A DNA stretch of 64,000 nt from CAVSCR01 sp963726575 (GTDB lineage Bacteria; Actinomycetota; Actinomycetes; JAHEKZ01): contig CAVSCR010000003.1 of assembly GCA_963726575.1 (NCBI GenBank), positions 744,001 through 808,000 on the forward strand. Direction: 5' to 3'. Below are positions 1-8,920 of this stretch, piece by piece. The notes under the pieces are model-generated. The model did no database searches, had not been told where the DNA came from, and worked only from the letters and a program-made list of their open reading frames with translations. The translations under genes were made by a program, and so were the position numbers. How positions within the stretch are numbered: the first letter of the stretch is position 1; each line of letters begins with the position of its first letter.

Positions 1-1
1 G

Positions 2-1189
2 CGTTTCATGGTGGCGGTTCTCGGCACTCTGGCGGTGTTGGTGTTGGCCCGGACCGCACGACGGATGACCGGATCGAATGTGCTGGGCACGGTCGCCGGG
101 TTCCTGCTGGCTATCGACGGCATGGCGCTCGTCCTGAGCCGCACCGCGATCCTTGACGGCATCTTGATGTTCTTCCTGCTGTGCGGGTTCGCGGCTCTGG
201 TCGTCGACCGCGACCGGTTGCGTCAGCGGGTGGGGAACCGCCTGACGTCCTACACCTACCAACGCTTCGGCCCACGCAGCGGCTTCCGTCCGTTCCTGCT
301 GCTGGCCGGCGTCTTCTTCGGTATGGCGTTGGCCACCAAGTGGAGCGCGCTGTGGTTCATGGCGGTGTTCGCCGTCCTGGTGGTCGTGTGGTCGGCCGGG
401 GCTCGACGCACGGCCGGGGTCAGACGCCCGATGCTCGGCTCCACGCTGAAGGACGCCCTCCCCACTTTCGGGTCGCTGGTGCTCGTGCCCCTCGGTGTGT
501 ACCTGCTCGCGTGGCAGGGCTGGTTCCGCTCCTCCGGCGGGTACGACCGGCAATGGGCGGTCGACCATCCGTCGACCGGGTTGTCTCGGTTGATCCCCGG
601 AGCCCTGCGAAGCCTGTGGCACTACCACTACGAGGCGTACAAGTTCCACGTCACGCTCGACACACCTCACGCGTACCAGTCCAACCCCATCGGCTGGCTC
701 CTCGAGATCCGCCCGGTGTCGTTCTTCTACGAAGGACCCAAGCTCGGGCAGTCGGGCTGCACGGTGAGTTCGTGCGCCCGCGAGGTGCTGGCGCTCGGGA
801 CGCCCGCGATCTGGTGGGCGGCCGTCGCTGCGCTGTTCGTCATGGTGTGGATCCTCATCGCCCGCAGCGACTGGCGCGCGGCAGCGGTGCTGTGCGGCGT
901 CGCTGCGGGTTGGCTTCCGTGGATGCACTACATGCACCGCACGATCTTCCAGTTCTACGCAGTGGTGACGGTCCCGTTCCTCGTGCTCTCCATCACGATC
1001 ACGCTGGGCCTGGTGCTCGGGCCGGCGACAGCGAGCCCGCAGCGGCGCAGTGTGGGGGCAGCGATCATGGGGTCGTACCTCGTGGTGGCGTTCGCCAGCT
1101 TCTGGCTGCTGTGGCCGATCTTCACGGCCCAGGTGATCCCGTACCACTCCTGGTGGGCCCGGTTGCTGCACATTCGTTCCTGGGTCTGA
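2..1189 (+). CDS. Protein O-mannosyltransferase (PMT family), C-terminal part
   Basis: Dolichyl/polyprenyl-phosphate-mannose protein mannosyltransferase, a multi-pass membrane enzyme that mannosylates exported proteins at the outer face of the membrane. The frame is open at the window's left edge, so the N-terminus, including the expected Asp-Glu catalytic loop, is missing. The visible part has about eight hydrophobic segments and the family's conserved C-terminal block near residues 205-245, with the H-x-T-L-D-T-P-H-A-Y-Q-S region followed by W-L-L-E-I-R-P. A further H-Y-M-H-R-T-I-F-Q-F-Y motif precedes the last three membrane spans. The next gene starts 15 nt downstream. Family assignment is confident; the true start lies outside the window. 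Confidence 0.88.
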   Translation, partial: RFMVAVLGTLAVLVLARTARRMTGSNVLGTVAGFLLAIDGMALVLSRTAILDGILMFFLLCGFAALVVDRDRLRQRVGNRLTSYTYQRFGPRSGFRPFLLLAGVFFGMALATKWSALWFMAVFAVLVVVWSAGARRTAGVRRPMLGSTLKDALPTFGSLVLVPLGVYLLAWQGWFRSSGGYDRQWAVDHPSTGLSRLIPGALRSLWHYHYEAYKFHVTLDTPHAYQSNPIGWLLEIRPVSFFYEGPKLGQSGCTVSSCAREVLALGTPAIWWAAVAALFVMVWILIARSDWRAAAVLCGVAAGWLPWMHYMHRTIFQFYAVVTVPFLVLSITITLGLVLGPATASPQRRSVGAAIMGSYLVVAFASFWLLWPIFTAQVIPYHSWWARLLHIRSWV

Positions 1190-1204
1190 CCTACTCTGCA
1201 CGGT

Positions 1205-1759
1205 GTGACCCGGCCCGATCCTGCCTCCGCCTGGCGCGGGGCTCGCGGTGGGGCGCTGGCAGCGCTGGCGTGGCTGACGGTCGTGACGGCACACGTCATG
1301 GCATCGGGGGCGCTCCCGTCTTCGGGAGCACTGATCGCGACAGGCGTGCTTGCCGCGGTCGTCGGCATCTCGTTCGCCGGCCGACGGCTGACGTGGCGTC
1401 GTAGCTTCGCAGCCCTCTTGTTGCTACAGCCCACCCTGCACCTGGCTCTGACGACCTTGGCCGCTGGCGCACATCATCACCATCACACGTTCCATCACGC
1501 CTCGGCGAACTGGGTGATGGTGGCAGCACACGTCGCCGCAGCCGCATTGGCCGCGTGGTGGGTCTGCGTTGCCGACGCGCTTCTGCTGCGCATGCTGCGT
1601 TGCGTGCAGGACCGGTTGCAGGTGCCATGGCCGGTTCGCCTCAACACATTGACGTGGCCTCAACACATCGCGCTCGGGCGTGACACCGCGTTGGGCTGTT
1701 GGGCGCTCTTGACCGACAGCATCAGTCGACGCGGTCCTCCGCTGGCTCTGGTCGCCTGA
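1205..1759 (+). CDS. Small His-rich integral membrane protein
   Basis: A 184-residue hydrophobic protein with about four predicted membrane segments (near residues 15-35, 40-58, 72-90 and 105-125). Between spans there is a histidine cluster (five His in a row, then H-T-F-H-H), a pattern that could bind metal. It lies directly upstream of copC and the copD-ctaG fusion on the same strand, which suggests a role in copper handling, but I do not recognise a defined family. GTG at 1205 is the start consistent with the coding frame and sits 15 nt after the preceding stop. The C-terminal 40 residues are not hydrophobic and are probably cytoplasmic. Function is inference from context. Confidence 0.7.
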   Translation: MTRPDPASAWRGARGGALAALAWLTVVTAHVMASGALPSSGALIATGVLAAVVGISFAGRRLTWRRSFAALLLLQPTLHLALTTLAAGAHHHHHTFHHASANWVMVAAHVAAAALAAWWVCVADALLLRMLRCVQDRLQVPWPVRLNTLTWPQHIALGRDTALGCWALLTDSISRRGPPLALVA

Positions 1760-1881
1760 GGCGACCGACGCACCATCGGCCCGATCCCTCGATCCCGATC
1801 GCCAACGACGCCGAGAGTCGGCGCCTGCTTCCCTGGGCTCCGTCTCGGCGCTCGCTGGGCGTTGCGCTCCAAGGAGATGTG

Positions 1882-2448
1882 ATGTCGTTCCGTTCCCGAG
1901 CAGCCGTGATCGCGACGTTGACGGCCGTGCCGCTGCTGGCCCTCGCCCCGCCCGCGCTGGCACATGCCGGTCTGGTGAGCACCACCCCCGCCGCAGGATC
2001 GGTGATCACCAAGAGCCCCCAGGAGGTGGTCCTGACGTTCGACGAGGCGGTGATGGACCAGGGCGCAGGCATCCTCGTCACCGACGCCAACGGCAGCCAC
2101 TACGAGCAGGCGGGGACGCTGAACTACGGCGGTGCCACGATCTCCATCCAACTCGACCCGTTGAGTGGGCCGGGGACGTACACCGTTGCGTGGCGGGTCG
2201 TGGCCGACGACGGCGATCCGCAGACGCAGACATACACGTTCGAGTACCAGCCGCTGGGCGCGAGCGGATCGACGACGCCATCCGCTTCGGCCACGTCGTC
2301 GACCACCGCGTCCACGCCGGCTGCAACGTCCGGGAACTCCGGCGCTGCCTGGTTGTGGCCAGCGATCGCTGGGTTCGTCGTGGTGGTCGTCGTGGCGTTG
2401 GTCTTCGCGGTTCGGGCAGGACGGAGGTCTGGTGGCTCCCCCGAATGA
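1882..2448 (+). CDS. copC: CopC-domain copper-resistance/binding protein, membrane anchored
   Basis: A 188-residue exported protein. Residues 1-27 form a signal peptide ending A-L-A, so the mature protein begins with His28, the usual N-terminal copper ligand of CopC. The CopC beta-barrel covers about residues 28-122, followed by a Ser/Thr/Ala-rich linker and a single C-terminal membrane helix (about 155-177) ending in R-R-S-G-G. The start is ATG 1882, preceded by AAGGAG at 1871-1876; earlier in-frame starts have no such site. The family's D-G-H copper motif near the domain end reads D110-G111-D112 here, so one expected His ligand is Asp. The gene overlaps the downstream copD-ctaG start by 17 nt, indicating coupled translation. 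Confidence 0.88.
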   Translation: MSFRSRAAVIATLTAVPLLALAPPALAHAGLVSTTPAAGSVITKSPQEVVLTFDEAVMDQGAGILVTDANGSHYEQAGTLNYGGATISIQLDPLSGPGTYTVAWRVVADDGDPQTQTYTFEYQPLGASGSTTPSASATSSTTASTPAATSGNSGAAWLWPAIAGFVVVVVVALVFAVRAGRRSGGSPE

Positions 2449-4480
2449 GGTGATCAACAAACGTTCCGGGACGACTCCGACATCACGTGCGGCTTCGAGT
2501 CGGACCGCCGTTCGCGTCGCCGTCGCACTGGTGGCGATCGCTGCCGTGGCGACGCTGACCGCGTTGTGGGTTGGCGGAGGACGCCCCGCGTCCGCGCCGC
2601 AGGGACTGCCGGATCCTGGCCTGCTCACCTTGTGGCTCCTGCCGTTCGCCCGGCTGGCTGCCGACCTGTGTGCCGTCACCACGGTGGGCTTCTTGCTGGC
2701 TCCGGCAGCACTCATCGCATCGCGAAAGGGCGGGTTGTCGACCCGCGCTCAGCAGGCGGCGCGCATCGCCTCGTACGCGGCGATCGGCTGGGCGGTCGCT
2801 GCGGGTTCGCTTCTGGTGCTCACCTTGTCCGACATCCTCGCCGAACCGCTGAGTCAGGCGCTGACACCGAGCGCGCTGGTCAGCTACGTCACCCAGATCC
2901 CGCAGGGTGGGGCGTGGGCGATGGTCGCGCTGCTCGCCGTGATCACAGCGATCACCGCCCGGGAGGCGAACACCTCCGGCGGCGCCTGGGTGGCACTCGG
3001 GCTGGCGACCTTGGCGCTGCTGCCGCCAGCGCTGACCGGACACGCCGCCACGGCAGGCGATCACGACGTGGCGACGTCCGCGCTGGTGTTGCACATCGCC
3101 AGCGTCGTCTACTGGGTCGGCGGGCTGGTGGCGGTGTCGTGGTACGCACTCGGCGGCGGACCTGACGTCCCACTGGCGGCGCGCAGGTTCAGCCGCCTGG
3201 CGGGTTGGGCCTACGTCGCGATCGCACTGTCCGGCGTGATCGGGGCGGTGGTTCGGCTACACCGGCTGCCGGAACTGTGGTCGAGCGGCTACGGCCGACT
3301 GGTCATGGTGAAGACCGGCTTGTTCGTAGCACTGGGGGTGATCGGATGGTGGCATCGCCGTCGCACGCTGCCGGAGCTCGAGGCCGGCCGGTCGCGGCGA
3401 TTCCTGCGATTCGCGTTGGTAGAGGCGCTGATCATGGGCGCCACGGTCGGGGTCGCGGCCGCGCTGGCCCGCACTGCCCCACCGGTGATCCCGGGTGCCA
3501 CCTCGCCCAGTGAGTCCGACGTGGTTCTCGGCTTCGCGATGCCGCCAGCACCGACGGTCTGGCACTACCTGACGCTGTGGCGTCTGGATGTGCTGTCCCT
3601 CGGCGTACTCCTGATCCTTGGCTACTTCTACACCCGCTGGTTCCTGCGGCTCCGGCGGCGTGGTGACCGATGGCCGATCGGACGACTGGTCGCGTGGTAC
3701 GCCGGGCTGCTCACAGCCGCCATCGCAACGACGTCTGGGCTGGCGACCTACGGCCGAATCGTGTTCAGCGATCACATGGTGCAACACATGCTGCTCGGCA
3801 TGCTCGCACCGGTGCTGCTGGTACTGGCCGCACCGATCACTTTGGCACTGCGAGCACTCCCGCGCGCGGGACCGAACGAGCCGCGTGGCGCGCGCGAGCA
3901 CCTGCTGGCGCTGCTGCACAGTCGCGTCGTTCGGGTGCTCACCCACCCGATCGTTGCACTGCTGTTGTTCGTCTCGGCGCCGTACCTCGTCTACTTCTCG
4001 AACCTGTTCGACGTGGCGATGCGCAACCACTGGGCGCACGAGGCGATGCACGTGCACTTCATCGTGATCGGGTACCTGTTCTACGAATCGCTGATCGGCA
4101 CGGACCCACTCCCCTACCGCGCGTCGTACCCGTTGCGCCTGCTGACGCTGATCGCGTCGATGCCCTTTCATGCGTTCTTTGCGATCGCACTCATGCAGTC
4201 CCACTCGGTCATCGCGTCGTCGTACTACGCCCTGGTCAACCCTTCGTGGGCGCCGAACCGTCTGGCCGACCAGACCGGGGGGGCCGCCTTTGCGTGGGCG
4301 TTCGGCGAGCTGCCTGCTTTGATAGCGCTGCTGGTCTTGCTGATTCAGTGGTCACGTGCTGACACCCGCGAAGCCAAGCGGCTCGACCGACAGGCCGATC
4401 GCGACGGCGATGCCGACCTCGTGGCCTACAACACCATGTTGTCCGCCCGTGCGAGGGCAGACCGTCGATCGAGGGAGTAG
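2432..4480 (+). CDS. CopD / cytochrome c oxidase assembly factor CtaG fusion
   Basis: A 682-residue polytopic membrane protein with two known modules. The N-terminal half (about residues 1-350) is CopD-like, with many spans and the H-I-A-S-V-V-Y-W-V-G-G-L motif around residue 222. The C-terminal half (about 370-660) is a caa3-type CtaG domain with the S-D-H-M-V-Q-H-M-L-L histidine signature near residue 450 and a second His group (H-E-A-M-H-V-H-F) near 535. The fusion is common in Actinomycetota and is thought to move copper across the membrane and deliver it to cytochrome oxidase. GTG 2432 was chosen because GGAGG lies 5 nt upstream; it sits inside the copC end. copC and this gene form one transcription unit. 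Confidence 0.88.
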   Translation: MAPPNEVINKRSGTTPTSRAASSRTAVRVAVALVAIAAVATLTALWVGGGRPASAPQGLPDPGLLTLWLLPFARLAADLCAVTTVGFLLAPAALIASRKGGLSTRAQQAARIASYAAIGWAVAAGSLLVLTLSDILAEPLSQALTPSALVSYVTQIPQGGAWAMVALLAVITAITAREANTSGGAWVALGLATLALLPPALTGHAATAGDHDVATSALVLHIASVVYWVGGLVAVSWYALGGGPDVPLAARRFSRLAGWAYVAIALSGVIGAVVRLHRLPELWSSGYGRLVMVKTGLFVALGVIGWWHRRRTLPELEAGRSRRFLRFALVEALIMGATVGVAAALARTAPPVIPGATSPSESDVVLGFAMPPAPTVWHYLTLWRLDVLSLGVLLILGYFYTRWFLRLRRRGDRWPIGRLVAWYAGLLTAAIATTSGLATYGRIVFSDHMVQHMLLGMLAPVLLVLAAPITLALRALPRAGPNEPRGAREHLLALLHSRVVRVLTHPIVALLLFVSAPYLVYFSNLFDVAMRNHWAHEAMHVHFIVIGYLFYESLIGTDPLPYRASYPLRLLTLIASMPFHAFFAIALMQSHSVIASSYYALVNPSWAPNRLADQTGGAAFAWAFGELPALIALLVLLIQWSRADTREAKRLDRQADRDGDADLVAYNTMLSARARADRRSRE

Positions 4481-4483
4481 GCC

Positions 4484-4842
4484 GTGATCACAGCCATCCA
4501 CACCCTGGTGTACGCGGACGACGCCCCTGCGGCTCGGGCGTTCTTCGCGGATGTGATCGGCTGGCCGTTCGTCGACTCCGGTGACGGCTGGCTGATCTTC
4601 CGAACCGGACCGTCGGAGATGGGCGTGCACCCGTCGTCCGGAGCACGACGTGGCACACCGACGCACCATGAGATCTCCCATGTGCGACGACCTGGGTCGA
4701 CATCGCCGACTGCGGCAAGGGCGCCCGGTTCACGCGTGAGCCGCAGGACGAAGGATGGGGCATCACCACGATGATCGACGTGCCCGGCGCCGAGCCGGTG
4801 ATGCTCTACCAGCCCAAGCACTCGATCGTGCACTCGGGTTGA
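4484..4842 (+). pseudogene. VOC/glyoxalase-like protein, frameshifted
   Basis: The N-terminal half reads well as a vicinal-oxygen-chelate domain (M-I-T-A-I-H-T-L-V-Y onward to T-H-H-E-I-S, residues 1-65). The family's next block (M-C-D-D-L) is found in a second frame at about 4680-4697, and the C-terminal block (F-T-R-E-P-Q-D-E-G-W-G-I-T-T through L-Y-Q-P-K-H) in the third frame, ending at the TGA at 4840-4842. At least two indels within roughly 4675-4720 are therefore needed, with a net length of 3n+2. This is more damage than one sequencing slip would make, so it looks like a decayed gene. It begins 3 nt after the CtaG stop and may have been cotranscribed with it. Confidence 0.75.
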
Positions 4843-4859
4843 GCGACGTTGTTCTACCC

Positions 4860-5831
4860 CTACCAGGCGTAGGCCTCAGGTGCCGTGCCTCCCGGGCCGG
4901 GGAAGATCTCGTCCAGGCGGGTCAGCGCCACGTCGTCGAGGGTGACCTCGAAGGCGCCCATCGCAGCCTCGAGCTGCGCCACGGTGCGCGGTCCGATGAT
5001 CGGTGCAGCGACGCCAGGACGGGCCAACAGCCAGGCGAGCGCCACGTCCGCCGGGTCGTTGCCGAGCTGATCACAGAAGGCTTCGTAGGCCTCGACCTTC
5101 GAGCGGTGCTTCGCCAGGCGGGCCTGCTGTGTCTCCCCGGCCGCGCGGCCCTCCTTCTCCTTGCGCAGCACGCCGCCGAGCAACCCTCCCATCAGTGGCG
5201 ACCACGGGATCACGCCGAGACCGTAGTGCTGGGCCGCGGGTAACACCTCGAGCTCTGCGGTGCGCTCGACCAGGTTGTACAGCGACTGTTCGCTCACCAG
5301 GCCGAGGCGGTGCCGTTGCAACGCAGACTCCTGCGCCTGAGCCAGGTGCCAGCCGGCGAAGTTGGACGACCCGAAGTACAAGACCTTGCCCTGCACGCGC
5401 AGCACGTCGAACGCCTCCCAGATCTCGTCCCACGGCGTCGCCCGGTCGACGTGGTGCATCTGGTAGAGGTCGATGTGGTCGGTCTGCAGCCGACGCAGTG
5501 AAGCGTCGCAAGCGTGACGGATGTTGCGGGCGGACAGGAACGTGTCGTTCGGCCAATCGCTCATCGATCCGTACAGCTTCGTCGCGATGACGGTGCGCTC
5601 GCGGCGTCCGCCTCCCTGCGCGAACCAGCGTCCGATGATCTGTTCGGTGATGCCTTCGCCCTTCTTCCACCCGTACACGTTCGCCGTGTCGAAGAAGTTC
5701 AGGCCGAGGTCGTGAGCACGGTCCATGATCGTGTGCGAGTCCGCTTCGGATGTCTCGGGACCGAAGTTCATGGTGCCCAGGGTGAGTCGCGAGACGGAGA
5801 GGCCAGAACGGCCGAGGTGGGTGTACTCCAT
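4860..5831 (-). CDS. Aldo/keto reductase
   Basis: A 323-residue NADPH-dependent oxidoreductase of the aldo/keto reductase superfamily, expected to be cytosolic. The order of motifs fits: G-R-S-G-L-x-V-S-x-L-x-L-G-T near residue 7, the catalytic Asp and Tyr in F-F-D-T-A-N-V-Y-G at about 47-55, the Lys in V-I-A-T-K-L-Y near 84, and the His in Q-M-H-H-V-D near 127. The C-terminal nucleotide-binding segment is P-I-I-G-P-R-T-V-A-Q-L near 285. Substrate is unknown. It converges on the broken VOC gene, 17 nt away, and is separated from the cupin gene by about 40 nt on the same strand. Confidence 0.9.
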   Translation of the reverse strand: MEYTHLGRSGLSVSRLTLGTMNFGPETSEADSHTIMDRAHDLGLNFFDTANVYGWKKGEGITEQIIGRWFAQGGGRRERTVIATKLYGSMSDWPNDTFLSARNIRHACDASLRRLQTDHIDLYQMHHVDRATPWDEIWEAFDVLRVQGKVLYFGSSNFAGWHLAQAQESALQRHRLGLVSEQSLYNLVERTAELEVLPAAQHYGLGVIPWSPLMGGLLGGVLRKEKEGRAAGETQQARLAKHRSKVEAYEAFCDQLGNDPADVALAWLLARPGVAAPIIGPRTVAQLEAAMGAFEVTLDDVALTRLDEIFPGPGGTAPEAYAW

Positions 5832-5873
5832 GACTGGAGGCTATGCCGGGCGGCGGGGAAGCGCCCATCCGGT

Positions 5874-6386
5874 TCAGCGGCGCGGTGGGGTCAGGCCGAA
5901 CCGGTCGATCACGTCAGGCAGCCACTCCGGCTCGCCGAACTGGAGCCCGTACCCCGCTGCCAGCGCCTCGACCTGCCCGGCCGCAGGGGGACCGTCTGTC
6001 AGCAGGTCGGAGAGCTCCCGGAAGAAGTTCTCGAAGCCGGCGGGACTGATGACCTCGATCATGCGCGCCGGGACGTCCCCCGCGTTCCACATGGTGTGCA
6101 TCTCACCGCGCGGTTTGGTGATGTAGCCACCGGCGCCCAGGACCACCTCGGTGTCACCCGAGCGAAATCCGATCTCCCCCACCGTGACGATCGAGTACTC
6201 GTCCTCGCGGGTGTGCAGGTGCGGTGGCACGAGCGCCCCGACTGGAAAGGGGTGCTCCACGATCGAAACGGCTCCGCCGGTGTCGGCGCCCCACAGCTTG
6301 AAGTCGACGCCGATCGATCCAAGATCCCCGGCGTCTGAGGCGCTGGGTTGTACGACGGTCAGGGGCCGAGGACTGGTCATCGTCAT
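5874..6386 (-). CDS. Cupin-domain protein
   Basis: A 170-residue protein with a cupin fold: the first motif has P-x-H-x-H-T-R-E-D-E-Y (His, His, Glu metal ligands) near residues 60-70 and the second is K-P-R-G-E-M-H-T-M-W-N near 95-105. It is probably a small metal-binding enzyme or sensor; the substrate cannot be deduced. ATG 6386 is preceded by GGAAG at suitable distance on the minus strand. It is divergent from the tetR gene at 6462 with only 75 nt between them, so it is the likely target of that regulator. A good minus-strand promoter lies in the gap. Confidence 0.82.
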   Translation of the reverse strand: MTMTSPRPLTVVQPSASDAGDLGSIGVDFKLWGADTGGAVSIVEHPFPVGALVPPHLHTREDEYSIVTVGEIGFRSGDTEVVLGAGGYITKPRGEMHTMWNAGDVPARMIEVISPAGFENFFRELSDLLTDGPPAAGQVEALAAGYGLQFGEPEWLPDVIDRFGLTPPRR

Positions 6387-6429
6387 GTGTTCGCCGCTTC
6401 CAAAATGGATGAACGCTGCTGTACCGTGA

Positions 6430-6458
6430 AATCTGTCGGCTCGAGAGGGAAATGTCAA
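6430..6458 (-). promoter_or_regulatory. Putative promoter of the cupin gene
   Basis: On the minus strand a perfect TTGACA -35 box (6453-6458) is followed after 17 nt by CAGATT (6430-6435) as a weak -10. It lies in the divergent intergenic region shared with tetR and would read toward the cupin start at 6386. Its position just upstream of the tetR start would allow repression by the regulator. Confidence 0.5.
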
Positions 6459-6461
6459 GAG

Positions 6462-7153
<692 letters not shown>

Positions 7154-7309
7154 AGAACGCTGGCGAGGATACCAACGAGCGGTCGGCGACCTCGCTCCCA
7201 CAGTTGTTGATCAAGGAGAAGATGTCGTCTTTTCAAGATCAACATACACATCAAGTCCAAGATCAACTTGAGTGGTTGAAGTGCGTGAGTGGTTGCGGGG
7301 TGGCCTCGC
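7154..7309. other. AT-richer spacer with a spaced direct repeat
   Basis: This gap between tRNA-Ala and glpR/sepX contains an unusually AT-rich stretch (about 7200-7285). CAAGATCAAC occurs at 7234-7243 and 7258-7267, 24 nt apart, and TTGATCAA lies just before at 7207-7214. TATCCT on the minus strand about 15 nt before the tRNA 5' end could be its -10 box. No gene is seen. Confidence 0.5.
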
Positions 7310-8254
7310 TCAGTCGTTGACGGCGGGGCGTCGGTCCAGCAGGGCGCTGAGCTCGTCTGCGGCCTCCTCGGCCTGGGCCACCGCCTGCTCCATCGCGTCG
7401 TCGCCCTGCGGCAGGGCTTCGTCGAGGAATCGTCCGCTGGTCCAGGCACCGGGCGAGGTCAGGTCGATCACCCGCACCTGACGGGTCGCCTTGGGCGCGG
7501 TCACGTACGTCGGCAACGGGAACTCCGCCGGCTGCCACGTGCCGTCGTCGGCCGCGGCGGCGATGACCTGCGTCGTCTGCTCGGCGGCGCGGGCCGCGTC
7601 GGCTGCCGCAGCAGCTTCAGCGGCTGCGTCCTGGCGTGACTGCGCCAGGCGTTGGGACACGACCTGCTCGACGACCAACGGCTCGACCACCGAACGGGCC
7701 GGCTGGACCGGCGTCCACATCCGGTTGGTCCCCTTGGTCTCCACCACCACACTCGGGTCAGCGGCGGGCTGGCGCGACGCCGCGCGCTCCGACCCGCGGA
7801 CCGCCGCCTGGGTGCGGCGACTGGACCGACGGATGTCGCGCGACCGCTTGGCCTGCATCCGAAGGTTGACCAGGTACAGCCCCAGCAGCAGCACCGGGAC
7901 CGCCACGACGGCCCACGGCACCACGCCGAAGGCGGCCACACCGGCGAGTACCGCCACGGTGGCCACGAGCGCCAGCAGAACCCGGCGCCGCCGCCGGGCG
8001 AGGCGCCCTCGGGCGGCCGCTCTGGGGTCAGTGACTCCGGACACGATCAGGCGCGTCGAGTCGTCGGGCCGCGCCGGCATGACCATGTCGCGCTGCCCCG
8101 ACGAGACGGGTCTCGGCGACAGCGTGCGCATCGCCTGGGAGAAGCGGTCGGCACTGCGGGTCTCGTTGGCGGCATCGTGGCGGCGGATCCACATCGGCAC
8201 CAGGACGACGGCCCACAGCGCCACGATCACACCGTAGACAACGCCACTTCCCAC
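7310..8254 (-). CDS. sepX: Divisome membrane protein SepX/GlpR
   Basis: A 314-residue protein with an N-terminal membrane helix (residues 4-22, G-V-V-Y-G-V-I-V-A-L-W and V-P-M-W-I-R-R), a second hydrophobic pair at about 90-125, a long basic then Ala-rich region (about 130-235, likely helical) and an acidic C-terminus. This architecture, and its place next to glp, a GNAT gene and galU, match SepX of Streptomyces, also called GlpR, the membrane receptor of the gephyrin-like protein Glp. The family is known to act with FtsZ at cell division and polar growth. The start is GTG 8254; the ribosome-binding site is weak. It is the last gene of the galU-glp-GNAT-glpR run, 69 nt after the GNAT gene. 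Confidence 0.82.
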   Translation of the reverse strand: MGSGVVYGVIVALWAVVLVPMWIRRHDAANETRSADRFSQAMRTLSPRPVSSGQRDMVMPARPDDSTRLIVSGVTDPRAAARGRLARRRRRVLLALVATVAVLAGVAAFGVVPWAVVAVPVLLLGLYLVNLRMQAKRSRDIRRSSRRTQAAVRGSERAASRQPAADPSVVVETKGTNRMWTPVQPARSVVEPLVVEQVVSQRLAQSRQDAAAEAAAAADAARAAEQTTQVIAAAADDGTWQPAEFPLPTYVTAPKATRQVRVIDLTSPGAWTSGRFLDEALPQGDDAMEQAVAQAEEAADELSALLDRRPAVND

Positions 8255-8323
8255 GAGAGTTCACGGTAGGTGGCATGCCCGGAACATCCCGGTAACGCAC
8301 CCGGTGTGTCGCGTGGGGCGATG

Positions 8324-8920
8324 TCAGACCGGTCGGCTCGCGAGGTATCGCGCGAGGAGTCCGCCTGGCACCTCGTCGGCGCACACCGCGTAGACCAAGT
8401 GGTCGCGCCAGTCACCATCGATGTGCAGGAACCGCAACCGCCGGCCCTCGTAGCGAAAACCCAGCTTCTCGGCCACGCGACGGCTGGGGTCGTTCTCGGG
8501 ACGCATCGCGATCTCGAGTCGATGCAGCCCCAGGACCGAGAACGCATGGTCAGCGGCCAGGGCGACCCCCGTCGGGACGATGCCGCGACCGGCGTAGGAC
8601 CGGTCGATCCAGTAGCCGATGTGACCGCCGCACTGGGATCCTCGGACGATCCCGCCCACGGTCACCTGTCCGACCAGCTGCCCGTCGTAGGTGAGCACGA
8701 AGGGCAGTGCGCGCCCTGCCTTCGCCTCGCGCAGCAGCGTGGTCACCATCGTCGGGAACGAGGGGAGCCCCTGGCGCGGGTCCGGCGGGGTCGCTTCCCA
8801 CTGGCGCAACCAGTCGGCGTTGTGCCTGCGTACGTCGAACCAGGCGCGTCGGTCGCGACGGCGCAGGGGCCGCAGTCCTACCGGTCCGGCCGCCAGGGAC
8901 ACAGGCCAGCCGCGCGTCAT
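8324..8920 (-). CDS. GNAT N-acetyltransferase, RimJ/RimL type
   Basis: A 198-residue acetyltransferase. The N-terminal strand reads L-R-P-L-R-R-R-D-R-R-A-W, and the acetyl-CoA pyrophosphate-binding motif appears in I-D-R-S-Y-A-G-R-G-I-V-P-T-G near residues 108-121, followed by E-N-D-P-S-R-R-V-A-E-K-L-G-F near 146-159, typical of the RimJ/RimL (protein N-terminal acetylating) subgroup. The actual substrate is unknown. Its ATG overlaps the glp stop as ATGA, so it is translationally coupled to glp. A GNAT gene in this position, between glp and glpR/sepX, is a conserved feature of the locus in Actinomycetota. Confidence 0.88.
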   Translation of the reverse strand: MTRGWPVSLAAGPVGLRPLRRRDRRAWFDVRRHNADWLRQWEATPPDPRQGLPSFPTMVTTLLREAKAGRALPFVLTYDGQLVGQVTVGGIVRGSQCGGHIGYWIDRSYAGRGIVPTGVALAADHAFSVLGLHRLEIAMRPENDPSRRVAEKLGFRYEGRRLRFLHIDGDWRDHLVYAVCADEVPGGLLARYLASRPV

